The notes below the pieces were generated by a model, which saw only the letters and a list, made by a program, of their open reading frames with translations, made no database searches and was not told where the DNA came from. The translations under genes were made by a program, and so were the position numbers. A stretch of DNA of 64,000 bases from Dimargaris cristalligena (taxonomy: Eukaryota; Kickxellomycota; Dimargaritomycetes; Dimargaritales; Dimargaritaceae): contig JANBQC010000078.1 of the NCBI GenBank assembly GCA_027576995.1, positions 1 through 64,000 on the forward strand. The letters are read 5' to 3'. Of the stretch, positions 19,922 through 32,200 are shown piece after piece. How positions within the stretch are numbered: the stretch's first letter is position 1; each line of letters opens with the position of its first letter.

Positions 19922-22900
19922 TTAGTTAAGCATCACAATACTAGCCGGTTTAGGCACATCGACATAGTCCCGAAGCACCTCCTGTAATTCACCTAACCCC
20001 ACACGAGCCTGGTGGCGCGTTAACAAATCGGGGTCGGTTGCCTCCACGTGTTTCAAGCACCGGTAGGTATCGCGTAGTGCACCGGACGGCAGGGTACGGA
20101 ACCAGTCGGTGGCGTGACCACGGAGGAGGGATACCAGAAATACGGCCGTGGAGCGGCGCAGTTCGGGACCATTCGCCGTAAATGTGGGAGGGGCCAGTAG
20201 AAGCTGGCGGGCCCCGATAAGGAGCTGCTCGAGCCATGGCTGTAAGCTTAACGCCGACGTTTCGGCCATCACCCCTAAGATGGCGATAGCCGACGCCGCT
20301 AGGTGATACCAGTCCGAGGAGGAGGCGGTGGCCTGACCCTGACCGGGGAGGTCATTACTACGGGTGGCCGTTTCACTTGTTTCGGGATCAATAACCTCGG
20401 TGTGACGGCGGCGATCCAGGAGTACCGAAATAAGGGGAGGTACCAGGAGATTCACGTATTTGGGCAACGCCTCTCCACAGCGCTGTACCGTTTGTAGCAG
20501 GGCTTCACCGGCACGCAACCGGTGGTCCAGGGTACTCACCCCCCGGGCATTCGTATAGATGCTCGTTAGTTTCGGAATGAACACCGGCCCCTGGCTATCC
20601 GTCAAGGCAGCTAGGCATTTGATGGCGTTGAGGTAGAGGTAGCTGTCCTCGTTTTTAATCAACTGCACGAACAGGTCGAAGACCTGGTTGAGGCGGCCGG
20701 GGTGATTACTGTCGTTGAGCCAGGGATCACGAGTGAGAATCATGTCGCGGAGGATGGAGAGTCCGTGCGCCCGGATGGGCACAATGTCGTCTTCGAGGGC
20801 TTCAAGGGCCTGTTGGTAGCGATCGCGGGAGAGGCGTTGGGAGTCTTGGTCAGCTGGACCAGCGGTGGTTTGCCGGGCCTGGCGGGCGTCGACTTTGACG
20901 ATTAGATCAGCCAGGGTGCCCTGGATTAGGGGATGGGGGATGTTTGTGAGGGCCTTGAGATGGTGGCTAGTGACACCAAGTAGCTGGGCATCAGCACTGT
21001 CTAGGGATTTGTTTTCTGGGGATAGGTTAGGGGTAGAGTTGTAAATGGATACACATAAGGCCATTTAGAAGGTTAGATCATGCGGAGGTGCTACCAAAAT
21101 TGGTTTTAGCGCAATTATCGAACTTGGAGAATAATTTGCACATACTCCAGGTCTCACATATTGTATAACATGAAAAATAAACTGCTAAGAAGGAAGGATG
21201 TCTGTTGCCAACCCCGCCATCCGACATGCTCCATTAACTTACCCACTAGTACGGCCGCTAGTAAATTTAGGACCAGTAAAAGTTCCTCGATACCACCAGC
21301 GGAGTCGGCGGTAGTGGTGGTTGACGAAGGTTCTTCGACAGCCAGCCTGTGAATTTCGGCCAACAGGGGATTACTCTCCGCGGCATCTGTATCGGCTGAA
21401 GGGGATGGGTCTGTGGCAGCCTGCGTCACAAAATTTAACGAGGATTGTCCCATAGGCTCCAAAAGTTTGTTTGAACTAGCTCGAGGGGGCATCTTAATCA
21501 CAGAGCGAGTGGCAGATGCCGTCTCATACTCCTGGATCCAGCGTTCTAGGATACCGTTGGCAAATTCCAGAATCTGGCCAGGTCGCTTAAGAATGGTGGG
21601 CCCCAGTTTATCCATCAGTAGTGATATTAAATGCATTACAGCGAGATTAGTTCCGAGTCGCTGGGTATCATCCCCAGATCTGGCATCGAGGGCGGGGTCC
21701 ACTAGGGTATATTCCCGGAGTAGGGTAACGAAAAAGTCGCCCACGAGTGTATCATTATGGAGCGTCTGGAGGAAGTCAACAAACGTAGGTAGGTCAACTG
21801 CGGCCTGAATGAACGAGTCCAAACCGAATTGGTTGAAATCGGTCGGTGCGGTTTCAGCAGGGGACGATTTCCGGCGCAGTTCGACACTTCCGTGGGGCCC
21901 CGGAGCACACTCAGCATTTCCTTCCGTAAATACGATTCGCTTGAGCGCCAGCTGGGCCGTTGCGGTATCGACCAGGCGGAAGAATGACAATAAAAGCTCG
22001 AGGATGACTGGGTTGGCCGTTATCGAAGAGCGCTGGCCGAATTCATACAGTGAGTACACGCTCTCCACCACGGGAAAGAGTAGCCGTTCAAACAGACTGG
22101 ATGCGGGGTCGTTGTTGAGCAGCAGTAGGCGGAGAGCCTCGATGGTGCGGGCTATTTCGTTCTCGGAAGCCAGTTTGGAGGGGGCCAGCGATGCGGGTAA
22201 ATCGGGTTCCACTGGAACCGGGAAACCCAAGACCGCGATCCGACTGACCGGGTAGTACCGAAGTAAAGGAGCTAGTATGGGTGCGGCAATATGGACCCGG
22301 GCGTATTTGGGCATCTTCTGGATTAAACGGGACAAAATAAAGGTCACCGTCTGGCTCAGAGCAGCCGCGGAGGCCGAGGCCGGGGCGGAACCCTTAAGGG
22401 ATTGGCCGATGATATCATCCAGCAATCCGAGGAGCTGGGGCACAATACTTTGGTAATAAGCTACGGGAGAGGTGAAATGGGATGGGACCGCAAGGGTGAG
22501 TCGGGTGATGTTCTCTAGTTTAGCGGCGGTCAAATCGGCGGCATCCATGCCATCGAGCATAAAGGAGAGCAAGATTGAAATACCCCCGGGTTTAGTGACT
22601 ATTGAGGTTAAATGCTGACTGCAATCCCGGCGAAGCCAAGGGGGTGGGGCAGGATGGTTCGGTCGGCCGCTGATTAAGGCGGTTAGACTCTCGAGTGACC
22701 GGAATACATCCGCGTGCTGGACAAGGTAGTCGACCAGTGCAGCGGCATCGATGGTAGTAGCGAGGCCGGCCTCAGCGGACCGAAGCAGATCGGGCTGAGT
22801 TTTCGTTAAATAGTCGAGTTGGAGGGCACTGGCGTACAGATCTATTAAGTAGCGGCTGAGAAGCATCTTGGGGATGGTGGTCCAGCCATGATCGGGGCGT

Positions 22901-23652
22901 TCGTCCCGTACGAGGGGCTGTAGACGTTCTACGATATGGACCAACAAACCCAATCGGGACCGAACCTCTACGGGGGGCTCTTCCTCAAGATTGAGGGGAC
23001 CTTCGATAGTAGAGCCGGTACCTGGTGGAAGTACCGGAGATCTTAGGCGGAGCGAAAGGGGTACGCCTACCCCGGGAAGGAACGTCGGGTACATGCCCTG
23101 GATTACGATGAAATCCAGTAGGGTGTGGACGGCTTTGGTATCCCGGATACCCAAAACCTCCTTCATACTGGCATTCGCCTCGTCACCAAGGGCCATACCA
23201 TGTTGGATAACGGACTCGTGTAGGGCACTCAGGGCCGTTAAAGCATCCCGGACTATAGTTGATTTATCCTCCAGCTGGTGCGACACGGGTTCGCCTATAG
23301 TGGGCAGCTTGCGAGCCATAACTAATACAAGAATTGGCCCATTATTGGCGGGGTATGGCGACAATACATTAAGATGGGGGAGCGGTGTAAGTGTTAGTCG
23401 AGCAGGGGTGGAGGAGACGGTCGATGGATTCACGGAGAGGTCACCCGGGCTGAACGAGGGGCCTCCCGCTTGTAACGATATGTACACGGGCTTACCACGT
23501 GGTACAGGCAATATATATATATGTTATGGAATATAAGCGGGGAGTATGTAAAGTGATTAGGGTAGTTCGCCCGTACCTTGGCCTACGTATGCCTCGCAGC
23601 GGCCTGCCAGCTGGTGGACTTGGTCCAAGGCGGCCTCGACGGGTTGTGACAT
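19922..23652 (-). CDS. RTP1: Rtp1/TANGO6, RNA polymerase II assembly and nuclear import factor
   Basis: Three exons are proposed: 23652-23577, 23468-21243 and 21015-19922, about 1131 residues. Exon 1 (MSQPVEAALDQVHQLAGRCE...) ends with donor GTACGG in phase 1. The exon 2 acceptor is the least certain part; 23462 would also keep the frame. The second intron (GTAAGT donor, ACCTATCCCCAG acceptor) joins ...LAAVLV to ENKSLDSADAQ in matching phase. The protein is all-helical and HEAT-like. The C-terminal part carries the Rtp1/TANGO6 hallmarks: ALEDDIVPIRAHGLSILRD, NEDSYLYLNAIKCLAALTD, then GEALPKYVNLLVPPL and a second repeat block ending near ELRRSTAVFLVSLLRG. Yeast Rtp1 helps bring assembled RNA polymerase II to the nucleus. 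An ATG-only reading of the right part would truncate the gene. Confidence 0.85.
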
Positions 23653-24367
23653 GGAATGGGAGAGGTAGACGAAACGATTTGAACGGAAGCTAAATTTCAG
23701 AACAATAAGAGCCACTGAGGAGCTGCAGAAGTTGGAGCATGCGACTTGGGGAATATAAAGTAACGGGAATTCGACTGCTTCTCAAACCTGAAACAAGGCA
23801 ATGTTGGCATAGGGGTTTAGGTTGCCAACCACTTATTAATGGGGGAATCGAGGCTACAATGGAGGGAATTCCTAAGCCTCTAGTTACTTGTTGCTCCAGC
23901 TGCATGGAAAGAAAAGGGTGACCCGCTCCACGACTCGGGGCTCAACCTATCTGCCGAACCACTCACTCACTACTCTACACATATTATACACCATACCCGC
24001 CTTCTCTCTCTTTCGCTCTTTTAACCCAGCTCCTCGGCTGAATACCTATTTCCCTTCTCTTTATTTCACTGTCACCCTTCTCCATCTGCAGTAGTTGCTG
24101 TTTAGCATTCCTCTTTGCTATTAGTTCCCCTCGGTTCCTTGGTGTAATTTGGCCTTCGAGATATCCGCATTGGCCGTTCCAGCTGCTCGACTATCGACCT
24201 ACCCTCTTCTTGTCAACCCGCACCCTCCACCACCGACTCCGTTCCCCGGTCGGCTTTTTTTTTTTGGTTTTTGTTGAAACCCTTCGCATTGCCCCTATGC
24301 TCACCTCCGGCCAGCGGACTCTGCGCCTCTGCCCTTTCCGCCTGGTTCCATTCGTCGACCCGACAAC
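23653..24367. promoter_or_regulatory. Divergent spacer of RTP1 and the CLEC16A-like gene
   Basis: About 715 bases between two divergent start codons. The right half (23990-24260) is pyrimidine-rich with TCTC runs, typical of the leaders in this window, and contains a T9 run near 24257. No gene is seen. Confidence 0.5.
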
Positions 24368-27300
24368 ATGTTCCCAAAATGGTTTCTAGGCTCCACCTCG
24401 AGCGTTCCGCTAAGTCCGAAAGAGCAATACATGAGGAAAATTGAGTAAGTTCGTTTTTTGTCGTATTTCCTTTTTGCATAATCGTATGCCTAAACAGCCC
24501 GGGATAAGAGGAGAGGGCGAGGATATGCCTGGCCGGGTTCTGCCCACCCACGCACCTACTCGCCGTTCACCTCTCAGGGTTGTTTATGAGCCACCGCCTC
24601 ATTGCCCCTGAGCCCCCCGGGCATCCTCAACACAGATGCCTGGAAAACAATACGTGGGGATGCAAATGGGGGTGGGAGAAACGATGCCTTATCTACCCAA
24701 TGCCGCATTGCCCACCATAGGGAGTGGGGTTAGGAGTGATTAAGCATGCCCTGGTGTGCGATAGATATCCGCGATAATGCCATACCTTTTGATTAACCAT
24801 CTGTTAGTTTAGTTCCATTGGCGGACTTTAACTCACTATTAGATCGCTCGATCGGAGCCTGGCATCGTTCACCCCACACAGCGATACCCAACTTGTTATT
24901 GAGAAAATTCGCCAGCTGTCGGAAGTTCTCATTTATTGTGATCGCCATCACCCGGAGCTCCTGGGGTAAGTAATTTGTAACAGATAGAAACTGACATGTG
25001 ACCATTCCTTCCCTCCTTCAGTAAGCATCTCTACTAAGCCACGATGGCTTCTATTAATTGGACTATCCCCCGAATATATCTGATTGACTATTCCCCCCCC
25101 CCCCCACTGCAACTAACCCTCTAAAAGCCCCTGATTCCCGGTCCACATTTGGCCCCCGTACTATATAATAGCTACTTTCTAGAAAAGCAGATGCACCACC
25201 GCTTCTTCAGTCTTCTCAACCGGGATATGTCGCTTGAGGTGTTGCTCCAATTTCTGCAGACCCTCAGTATCATCGTCGATAGCGTCAAGAGCGAGAACTT
25301 TATGTTCTATCTCCTATCGAACAACTACATCAACAAGATCATCCTCTTCCCTCATGACTTCGGCAACGACGAAGTACTGGCTTATTACGTCTCATTTCTC
25401 AAGACCCTATCTCTAAGGCTTAATGACGCCACCATCCCTTTTTTCTTCAATGCCAAGTCCAGCGATTTCCCGCTCTATACATCCGCCATTCGATTCTTCG
25501 ACCACAGCGACACCATGGTGCGAATCGCCGTCAAATCAATCACCCTCAACGTGTACCGGACCATGACCCCCGAAATCCTAACCCTGGTTATGGACCATCC
25601 GTCGTGTCGTACTTATTTCTACGGTCTAATCCGGTCCATCCGGCGTAAGCACGATGTTGTCTACAAACTGGTGCTCAAAGCAGGTTCCAATCACTCTCAG
25701 ATGAACCAAGTGCTGGAGGAGCACCTGGAAACCATCGCCTACATCAACGATGTGTTTGGCCTGGGCGTCCATACCATCAACCTTACGCTGGCCCAAACCC
25801 TACGCACGGAGCTCCTCTACCCGGTCCTTCTCACTAGTCTACTCGACTTCCAAATGAAACCCCACACGGACGCCCTGCAGTCCCAGGCCCATGTGTCCCT
25901 GGTATTTTTGAACCATTTGGTAATGACCCTGAAGTACCCGTCGGTCATCAATGAAGTAGCCACCATGCTCTTCAGCAACGAGCAACGCGAATTAATCTCC
26001 ATGAATGGCGACGAAGTGACTCCGGTAGTCGATTATCGCTTCTACCTTCGTCGGGACCAGCCCACCGACGCCCTCATTTTACCCTTTATCAGCCTGTGTT
26101 ATTTTCTCCTGATTAATAAGGCCATCAGCCCCAGTATCTTGGCCCAAACTTCGCTTTGCCCCCGCCGCTTGAGTAGAACCAAGGATATTCTCCATTCCCT
26201 AATGGGGTCCGTCGATACGGCCTCCCAGTCCCCGCGGGATCAGGCCGCAATCGAGTCCACGAGTGTTGAACAGCAGGACCCGGTGGCCAGTGGTCGCACA
26301 TCCCCCGGTCCAGATTATTCCCTCCCTTTTGATATTCCCAGTGACGGGTCACCGGAACAAGCCGCCTGCCTTTTTCCCCACCCTACTCGACATCGCTCTC
26401 GCAATGTGACCAATCTACTTCTCGCCCTATTGACTGAAACGGAATGGTCCAACCGACCCATCGCGCTGGACCTATGTGCCACCGTCCTGGGCGAGCTCAC
26501 CCGTACCGCCGACCCCGTGCAGATAGTGTGCAGTCCCCATACCCAACTACTTCGCGATACCCAACGCTGGTGCCATGATGAACTGCGGGCCTATTTCGCT
26601 AACCCGGACAGCGACTTGGGGGCAGTGGTGAGCGAGCTCCGGCAACTCAATACCCGCACTTTTGAACAGCGCATGTTCAATGCCATCTTAGACGCATCAG
26701 TGACGTTTCCCGAGGACTTACCCTTTCGACACTCGGCAACGGTGCAACTGCGCCGTACTCTACATGTTAGCTTCTTTATTCACCGTTTTTTACCTACAAC
26801 AGGCACTCCAACTTCGCCCGGCATTTCCCTGTCGACCTCCGAATTCCCCACCACTCCCCTAAGTAGTGCCACCCCGCCTTTCCGGGAGCGCCAAGTGATC
26901 AACCTGGATAAGCACCCCCATATCCCCGTTGTGGTGCATGTTCAGCCACAGAGCCAGATATTTCACGGCATGGTGCTATCCGACGACCCCACTTCCCTAG
27001 TCGTCATTAAAACCCAGCTCGACAAGCCCTCGCAAGGCACCGTGGTCACTGCCGTTCCGCTGGCCGATTTCTACATTGAGCGGGTTCCGCCCAGCCTCCA
27101 TAATACCGCCATGGGGCGCAGTAACAGCATGAGCAGCCCTAGTACCGGTACCAGCTCCTTCACTGGTCCCCTACAAACCCTAGGACCCCCACTTTCGGCG
27201 TTCCTACCTTCGCGGCGCCAGTCCTCTTCTTCAACGGCATCCACCCAGGACCGCGGGGAGGATTCAGCGAGTACAACCGCTTCGCCCCCTCCCTTACTTC

Positions 27301-27617
27301 CCCACCGTTCGACATCGTCCTCCCGGTCGTCATCCATCACCTCACCACTCGCCCTGCCCCCCGGGAGACAACTGCGTCTTACTGGCAGCTATTACCGACC
27401 TAGTTTTGCTAATAAGGGAAACCAAATCGGCCGGCTAGCACTTACATTGCATTTCAAGGATACCGCAGCCGCGCTTTACATGGAAAGTCGCTTCAAACAG
27501 GCGCGGGCCGAATCCCGCCGGGCTATCACTGACGAGATCCAACAGCTCTTCCGAATACAGCCGGCCCCTAAGCCGGAGCCTGATATAGTGGATGGCACAG
27601 TCGCATCGTTATTCTAA
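24368..27617 (+). CDS. CLEC16A/GOP-1-like FPL-domain protein
   Basis: Three exons, 24368-24444, 24843-24965 and 25172-27617, give 881 residues. All phases agree (2, 2) and donors are GTAAGT. Exon 1 starts MFPKWFLGSTSS. Exon 2 carries SLDRSL and DTQLVIEKIRQLSEVLIYC, which match the CLEC16A/TT9 N-terminus, and exon 3 opens YFLEKQMHHRFF. The FPL domain spans about 37-198, with FYLLSNNYINKIILFPHDF, VSFLKTLSLRLND and IAVKSITLNVYRTM. Animal CLEC16A acts in endolysosomal traffic and mitophagy; plant TT9 acts in vacuolar traffic. The C-terminal third holds low-complexity Ser/Thr/Pro stretches (about 690-790). Starting at the first ATG inside exon 3 would miss the conserved N-terminus. Its role in this fungus is not known. 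Confidence 0.88.
25093..25105 (+). repeat. Poly-C run in intron 2 of the CLEC16A-like gene
   Basis: Thirteen C in a row, about 65 bases before the 3' splice site. It may serve as part of the pyrimidine tract; its length may also be affected by sequencing slippage. Confidence 0.8.
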
Positions 27618-29237
27618 TATTCATTTTTATTTTAAATTCAACGTCTTCTATTATTTTTTTGTGAAATATATATTTAATGTTACGATAACTGTTGTCGCAT
27701 TTTTAGACGGGATACTTTGTTTGGGGGGAGGTTTCTTTTTTTGGTCACATCCCCGCACTCGTCAAGATGACCTAAAATCTCTTTGGTCTAATTTTATACC
27801 CCTTTATAGATTGTATTTTTAAATCATTATTAAGCACTCGCCTATTACTGCCCGTTGTTTGTTGAGTTGTGGTAGTGTGAACCATGGTATTGATACTATG
27901 ATGACTATCTTCTCCCATTCACATACCGTCTTGATTTTGTTTGACTCTCCCTACCGCGCCAACTTGTTTAACCAAACCCAATCTAACCCAACTATTCAAA
28001 TTCTTGGTTACCCTATGTGTACTCGCTGGTCCTATCCGTCATGCCATAGATAACTGTTCTATTCACCCTCACCTTTCCATCACAATTCTATGTTAACCAT
28101 TGTAAGTGTCAACTGATGATGGTTCTCAATACACTCGGCTATCGCGACGATACCGTAAACTAAATAAAGGATGTAATTAATCATCCAAATCGTTGGTTTA
28201 CCAGTACCAGATACATATTTGGCAGACTTTGGACCACCGCTATTGAACTTCGGTGGTATTTATATTGTCGCGATTCGGGGATCGGATTTACTAAACTTTT
28301 GCCCTCGGCCGGCAATTCGCACCTGCCCCCATTGCACAAATGCCCAGCCCGAAGGGACCGTAGCAAAGTACCATGTATTAAGCAGCCTCGAAAGTATTAC
28401 GACTAGGAATATATATATATATATCCCGTATAAGTAAATGTTATGAGCCGACTTTTCCTGTTTGAATAAAAATATCGCTATGATAGTTGTGTTTATCAAA
28501 CCCAAACGTCCGATTGGGTTTATCTTCCACTGGTTAAAGGCCAAACACTAATTGAAAACAAAAGTTACAGCACCAACTATTCCCAAGTGGTCTCCCACCT
28601 CAGTACTATATTGGCTGTCGATAAATTAACTACGCAGATCTAACGGGATACGGTGTACACAATCGCATATGGCCATAACTGAAAAATCTGTAATACAACA
28701 TGATCAGTATCGATTGCAATTACATTATTCTTCAAAGTCTCGAACTAACTATGTACATGATATCCAAAATCGTACTATCGAATTACCAGCGTAACTGTAG
28801 ATAATATGCTAGTACAGCTCCGATAATGAGCTAGTATGTGCTATAATTAATGTTATTTCTAATAACATAGAATTAAAACATCCAGCTTCGCCCCAGCAAA
28901 TACAGACAAAAAATGAGATTGCATTAATTCCTAATTCATAGTCAACCTTTTATAGGGGGTGGGCATAAAGTGAACTTTATGTACGCGATTCTCAGCCGTT
29001 AAAATGAACCAATACTGTAAATACAAATACAAATGCAACTATCAGATATTATTAGTGTTCGCCAACTTCTTCAGCCCAATTATTTTTTACATTGAAATCA
29101 GTGACATGTCATCTTGATTAGTCTTTATTTATAACATTACAGTTTGTAATGGACCAATAAGAAAAGCGTATTACTTCTTCCGTTAATGAGTGCTGCATGC
29201 GGGCGGGGTGTGGTGTGACCCACTTCCTCACTCTCGC
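27618..29237. other. 1.6-kb AT-rich spacer, convergent 3' flanks
   Basis: Between the convergent CLEC16A-like and RNB genes. It contains an (AT)n run at about 28410-28424 and a perfect 8-bp hairpin at 28498-28521. From 28540 to 29200 it is strongly AT-rich. Small open frames show no family resemblance. I see no gene. Confidence 0.55.
28498..28521. other. Short perfect inverted repeat
   Basis: AAACCCAA at 28498-28505 pairs with TTGGGTTT at 28514-28521 across an 8-base loop. It stands alone in a spacer; function unknown. Confidence 0.5.
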
Positions 29238-32200
29238 TTAAGCACCATTGACCTGCTCAACTTTAACAATTTCGGCCGTAATAATCCGACTAAGGGGGGC
29301 CACTTCCAGCAGTCGAAGCCAGACCCGATCGCCGACTAATAGAGGTTTGGCCACCAAATCCCAAGCGGACCGGATTGGGCCCCCGGCCGGAGTGGACTGG
29401 GTATGCGGGTCCGGTCGGCAAATATCCGCGGGGTGGACCTTGATATGATGGCCAATGCCCGGGACGTAAACATACACCGGGGCCAGGGGGTTATGTCTAT
29501 GGGCCATCACATACCCGGGGAGAAGCTGGTTGCCGTGCCCGTCGGGTTGGAACGGCGACTGCGGGGCCCAGGGTCCGGCCGGGGCCAGTGACCCCGATAC
29601 CGATGCCGTCGCCGTTGCAGCCGCCGCCCGCGGACTCTGCCACCAGCGTTGAAGTAGAGTCGCCTGCCAGGCCTCCTGGCGGGCCCGGGTAATCAGACGA
29701 CTTGTTCGTTCGATTCGGGTCCATTCGGGAACTTGGGTTTGCAACATCGAGGCACTGAAGGGTAGCTTGGATTTGTCGCCTTTGAATAACAGGTAGGCCT
29801 TAATTTGCCAGTGGTTGACCATATCCATATAGCGTCGGAGGGGCGACGTCACTCGGGAATATCCTTCCGGGAAACCGGCCGAGATGTGACCGACGGGCTG
29901 GGTACTGCCGAAGCCCGCGGGCATGAAGGGCAGGATACTAGCAAACGCCCGAGCCGACAAATTACCACCCTGTTGCCGCGCCTCATCAAGTACGCCGTGG
30001 AAAAAGGCGTCCAGGGAGATAGCCATTCCGGATTCCGTGGAGGCCAAAAGGGTCCGCTGGCCGGAGGTTTTCCGGATGAGTTCGAGGTCCATTAGCTTTT
30101 CGGTGGTATTCTCCATTTGCTCAATCTTGTCAAAGTTGGGACGGCCTTGATTACGGTAGACGATGGGGATATCCCGTTCGCGGCAGAACTGGGCGGCCAC
30201 GTACCCGCCTAGCAGCATCGCCTCGGCCACCATTTGTCGGCTAATCGACTGTTCCATAGCAAATGGAAGTACCGCAATCCACGGGTCGGCCGGGCGGGCC
30301 GTCAGGGAAACCGCAAGGGTCGGGGCTAGGTTGCGTACACTGGAACCCGTTAGACCGGGGAATGGCGATGGAGGGAGAGGTGTGGGCCCGACGGACATCT
30401 GGACCTGGGGCCGGTTAGTGGAAATGGATCCGTTGCGAACCCGGAATTCCCGGAAACGGCGGGCGAGCAAGAGAATATCGCGCAAATCCTGCAAGACGGA
30501 GTAATCCCCGTCCGCCTTTATACCTCCAGTGAACTTTAACTCCGGCGGACTACAGGCCTGATTAAGTAGGTTCTCCAAAGGTGCGAGTTTGTCCGACGAT
30601 TGGCCCCCAGGATGCCATACGGGCGTTCCGGTGGGGGGCGCGTAGGGGTCATGGGACCGAACCCGTTCATCAAACGACTTGATACCATTCTGTTGTAGAA
30701 GGGTATCTACCTGGCGATACGACACTGGTTGGACATTATGGAGACGGGACGCGGATATGGTATGCTCACTGATCTCACCAGAGTCGGTTAAACGGGCGCT
30801 GAAGGTTAAGGCTAGGGTTCCATTGGGGCCCCCGGATAAACACGAATGGCTATTCGCCGAGTCCGTAGCGGGAGTACCTCGGGTCAGACCCAGACCGCGG
30901 AGAGCGGCATTGGCGGGAATCATCGCCAAAGCCTCATCAGTAAAATACAGCGTATTTACCCTCAGACCCAGGTAAGCGGACAGTGGATGGTCGGGTGGGA
31001 TAAACGAAGTGGGATCGGCGATATGGATATGGATCCACGTTGGTTTACCAGTTACCGGGTCTCGCTCGATGGAGATACCGTCGTCGATTTCGTGGGCGGA
31101 CTCGTCGTCAATGGTGTACACCGGCAAGTCGCCGAAATCTCGCCGAATAGAATCGAACAAATCGGTCTGGTAGAAGGTGTTGGGGGAGGAGAGCGATTCG
31201 GCTGGGACTCGAGGGGCTGGAGCTTTCGTAGGCTCCAATGATTTGTCGAGTCGCCGCGTTAATTCGGCATGTCGGCGATCAACCCGGGGGAATAGTCCCG
31301 AATTGGGTACGGGTAGGGACCGATTAAGGCGGTGAATATTTTCCCAGGGGTGCCACACCCCCAAATCGCTGAGAAATTGGACGACAGCGTCCTGGTCGAT
31401 AAACGTCGACCGACGCAGGGGTTTCAGAATCCCAGGCACAATGTTATCGTAAAAGTAATTCGCGGATTGGATTCCCGGCACATGGTCAACCACGTAGTGC
31501 TTCAACGCATGGACGAATTTGGTATCGGTTTCGCTGAACTGGAACTCGTGGGAGGTACTGTCGGCATCATTACCGGAGGCAGCCGTGACTGGAGGTCGCG
31601 CCAGTATGGCCCGGGCCTGGTTTAGGAACTGCTTTAATTCGGGAGTACGATCCCGCACCCAGGTATGGACCTGCATCAGAACGCCACGCTCCTCCGGACT
31701 GCGAATGTAGAACCGTCGGGTGACCGCCAGATTACGGTAATCGGGAATGTATTCGTACGGGTTTATAATCATGTGGCGGTGTACCGCATACAACTGGTCG
31801 GAGGTTAGCTCAGTAGCCGGGGTATCAACCGAACCATCCTCCGGGGATTCCGCCTTCGAAGGGCGCGTAGGGCGCAACGAATGTAACCGAATCGTGGGAT
31901 CGTCAACCACCGATTCCTTAACCGACGTGAGGGACTGCTGGAATGCCACTTGGGCGACCCAGGCAATCGGGGCCTGGCTGGTGGCCTGCCAAGACGAAGT
32001 ATCCCACGTCTCCTGATCGGAGAAACGGGCCAGAGACTTTTGGCCGGCTTCGGTTTGTATAAACGGGTATAGTTTGCGGAATTGAAAATAGTGCTTCCAC
32101 AAACGTTGGTCCACTCGTTGGCTCCACGACCGTAAGATATCGCGTAGAACGGGTAGTACCGACACCAGGTTGTCAGGACAGGGTAAGGCCTGGTCTAGGT

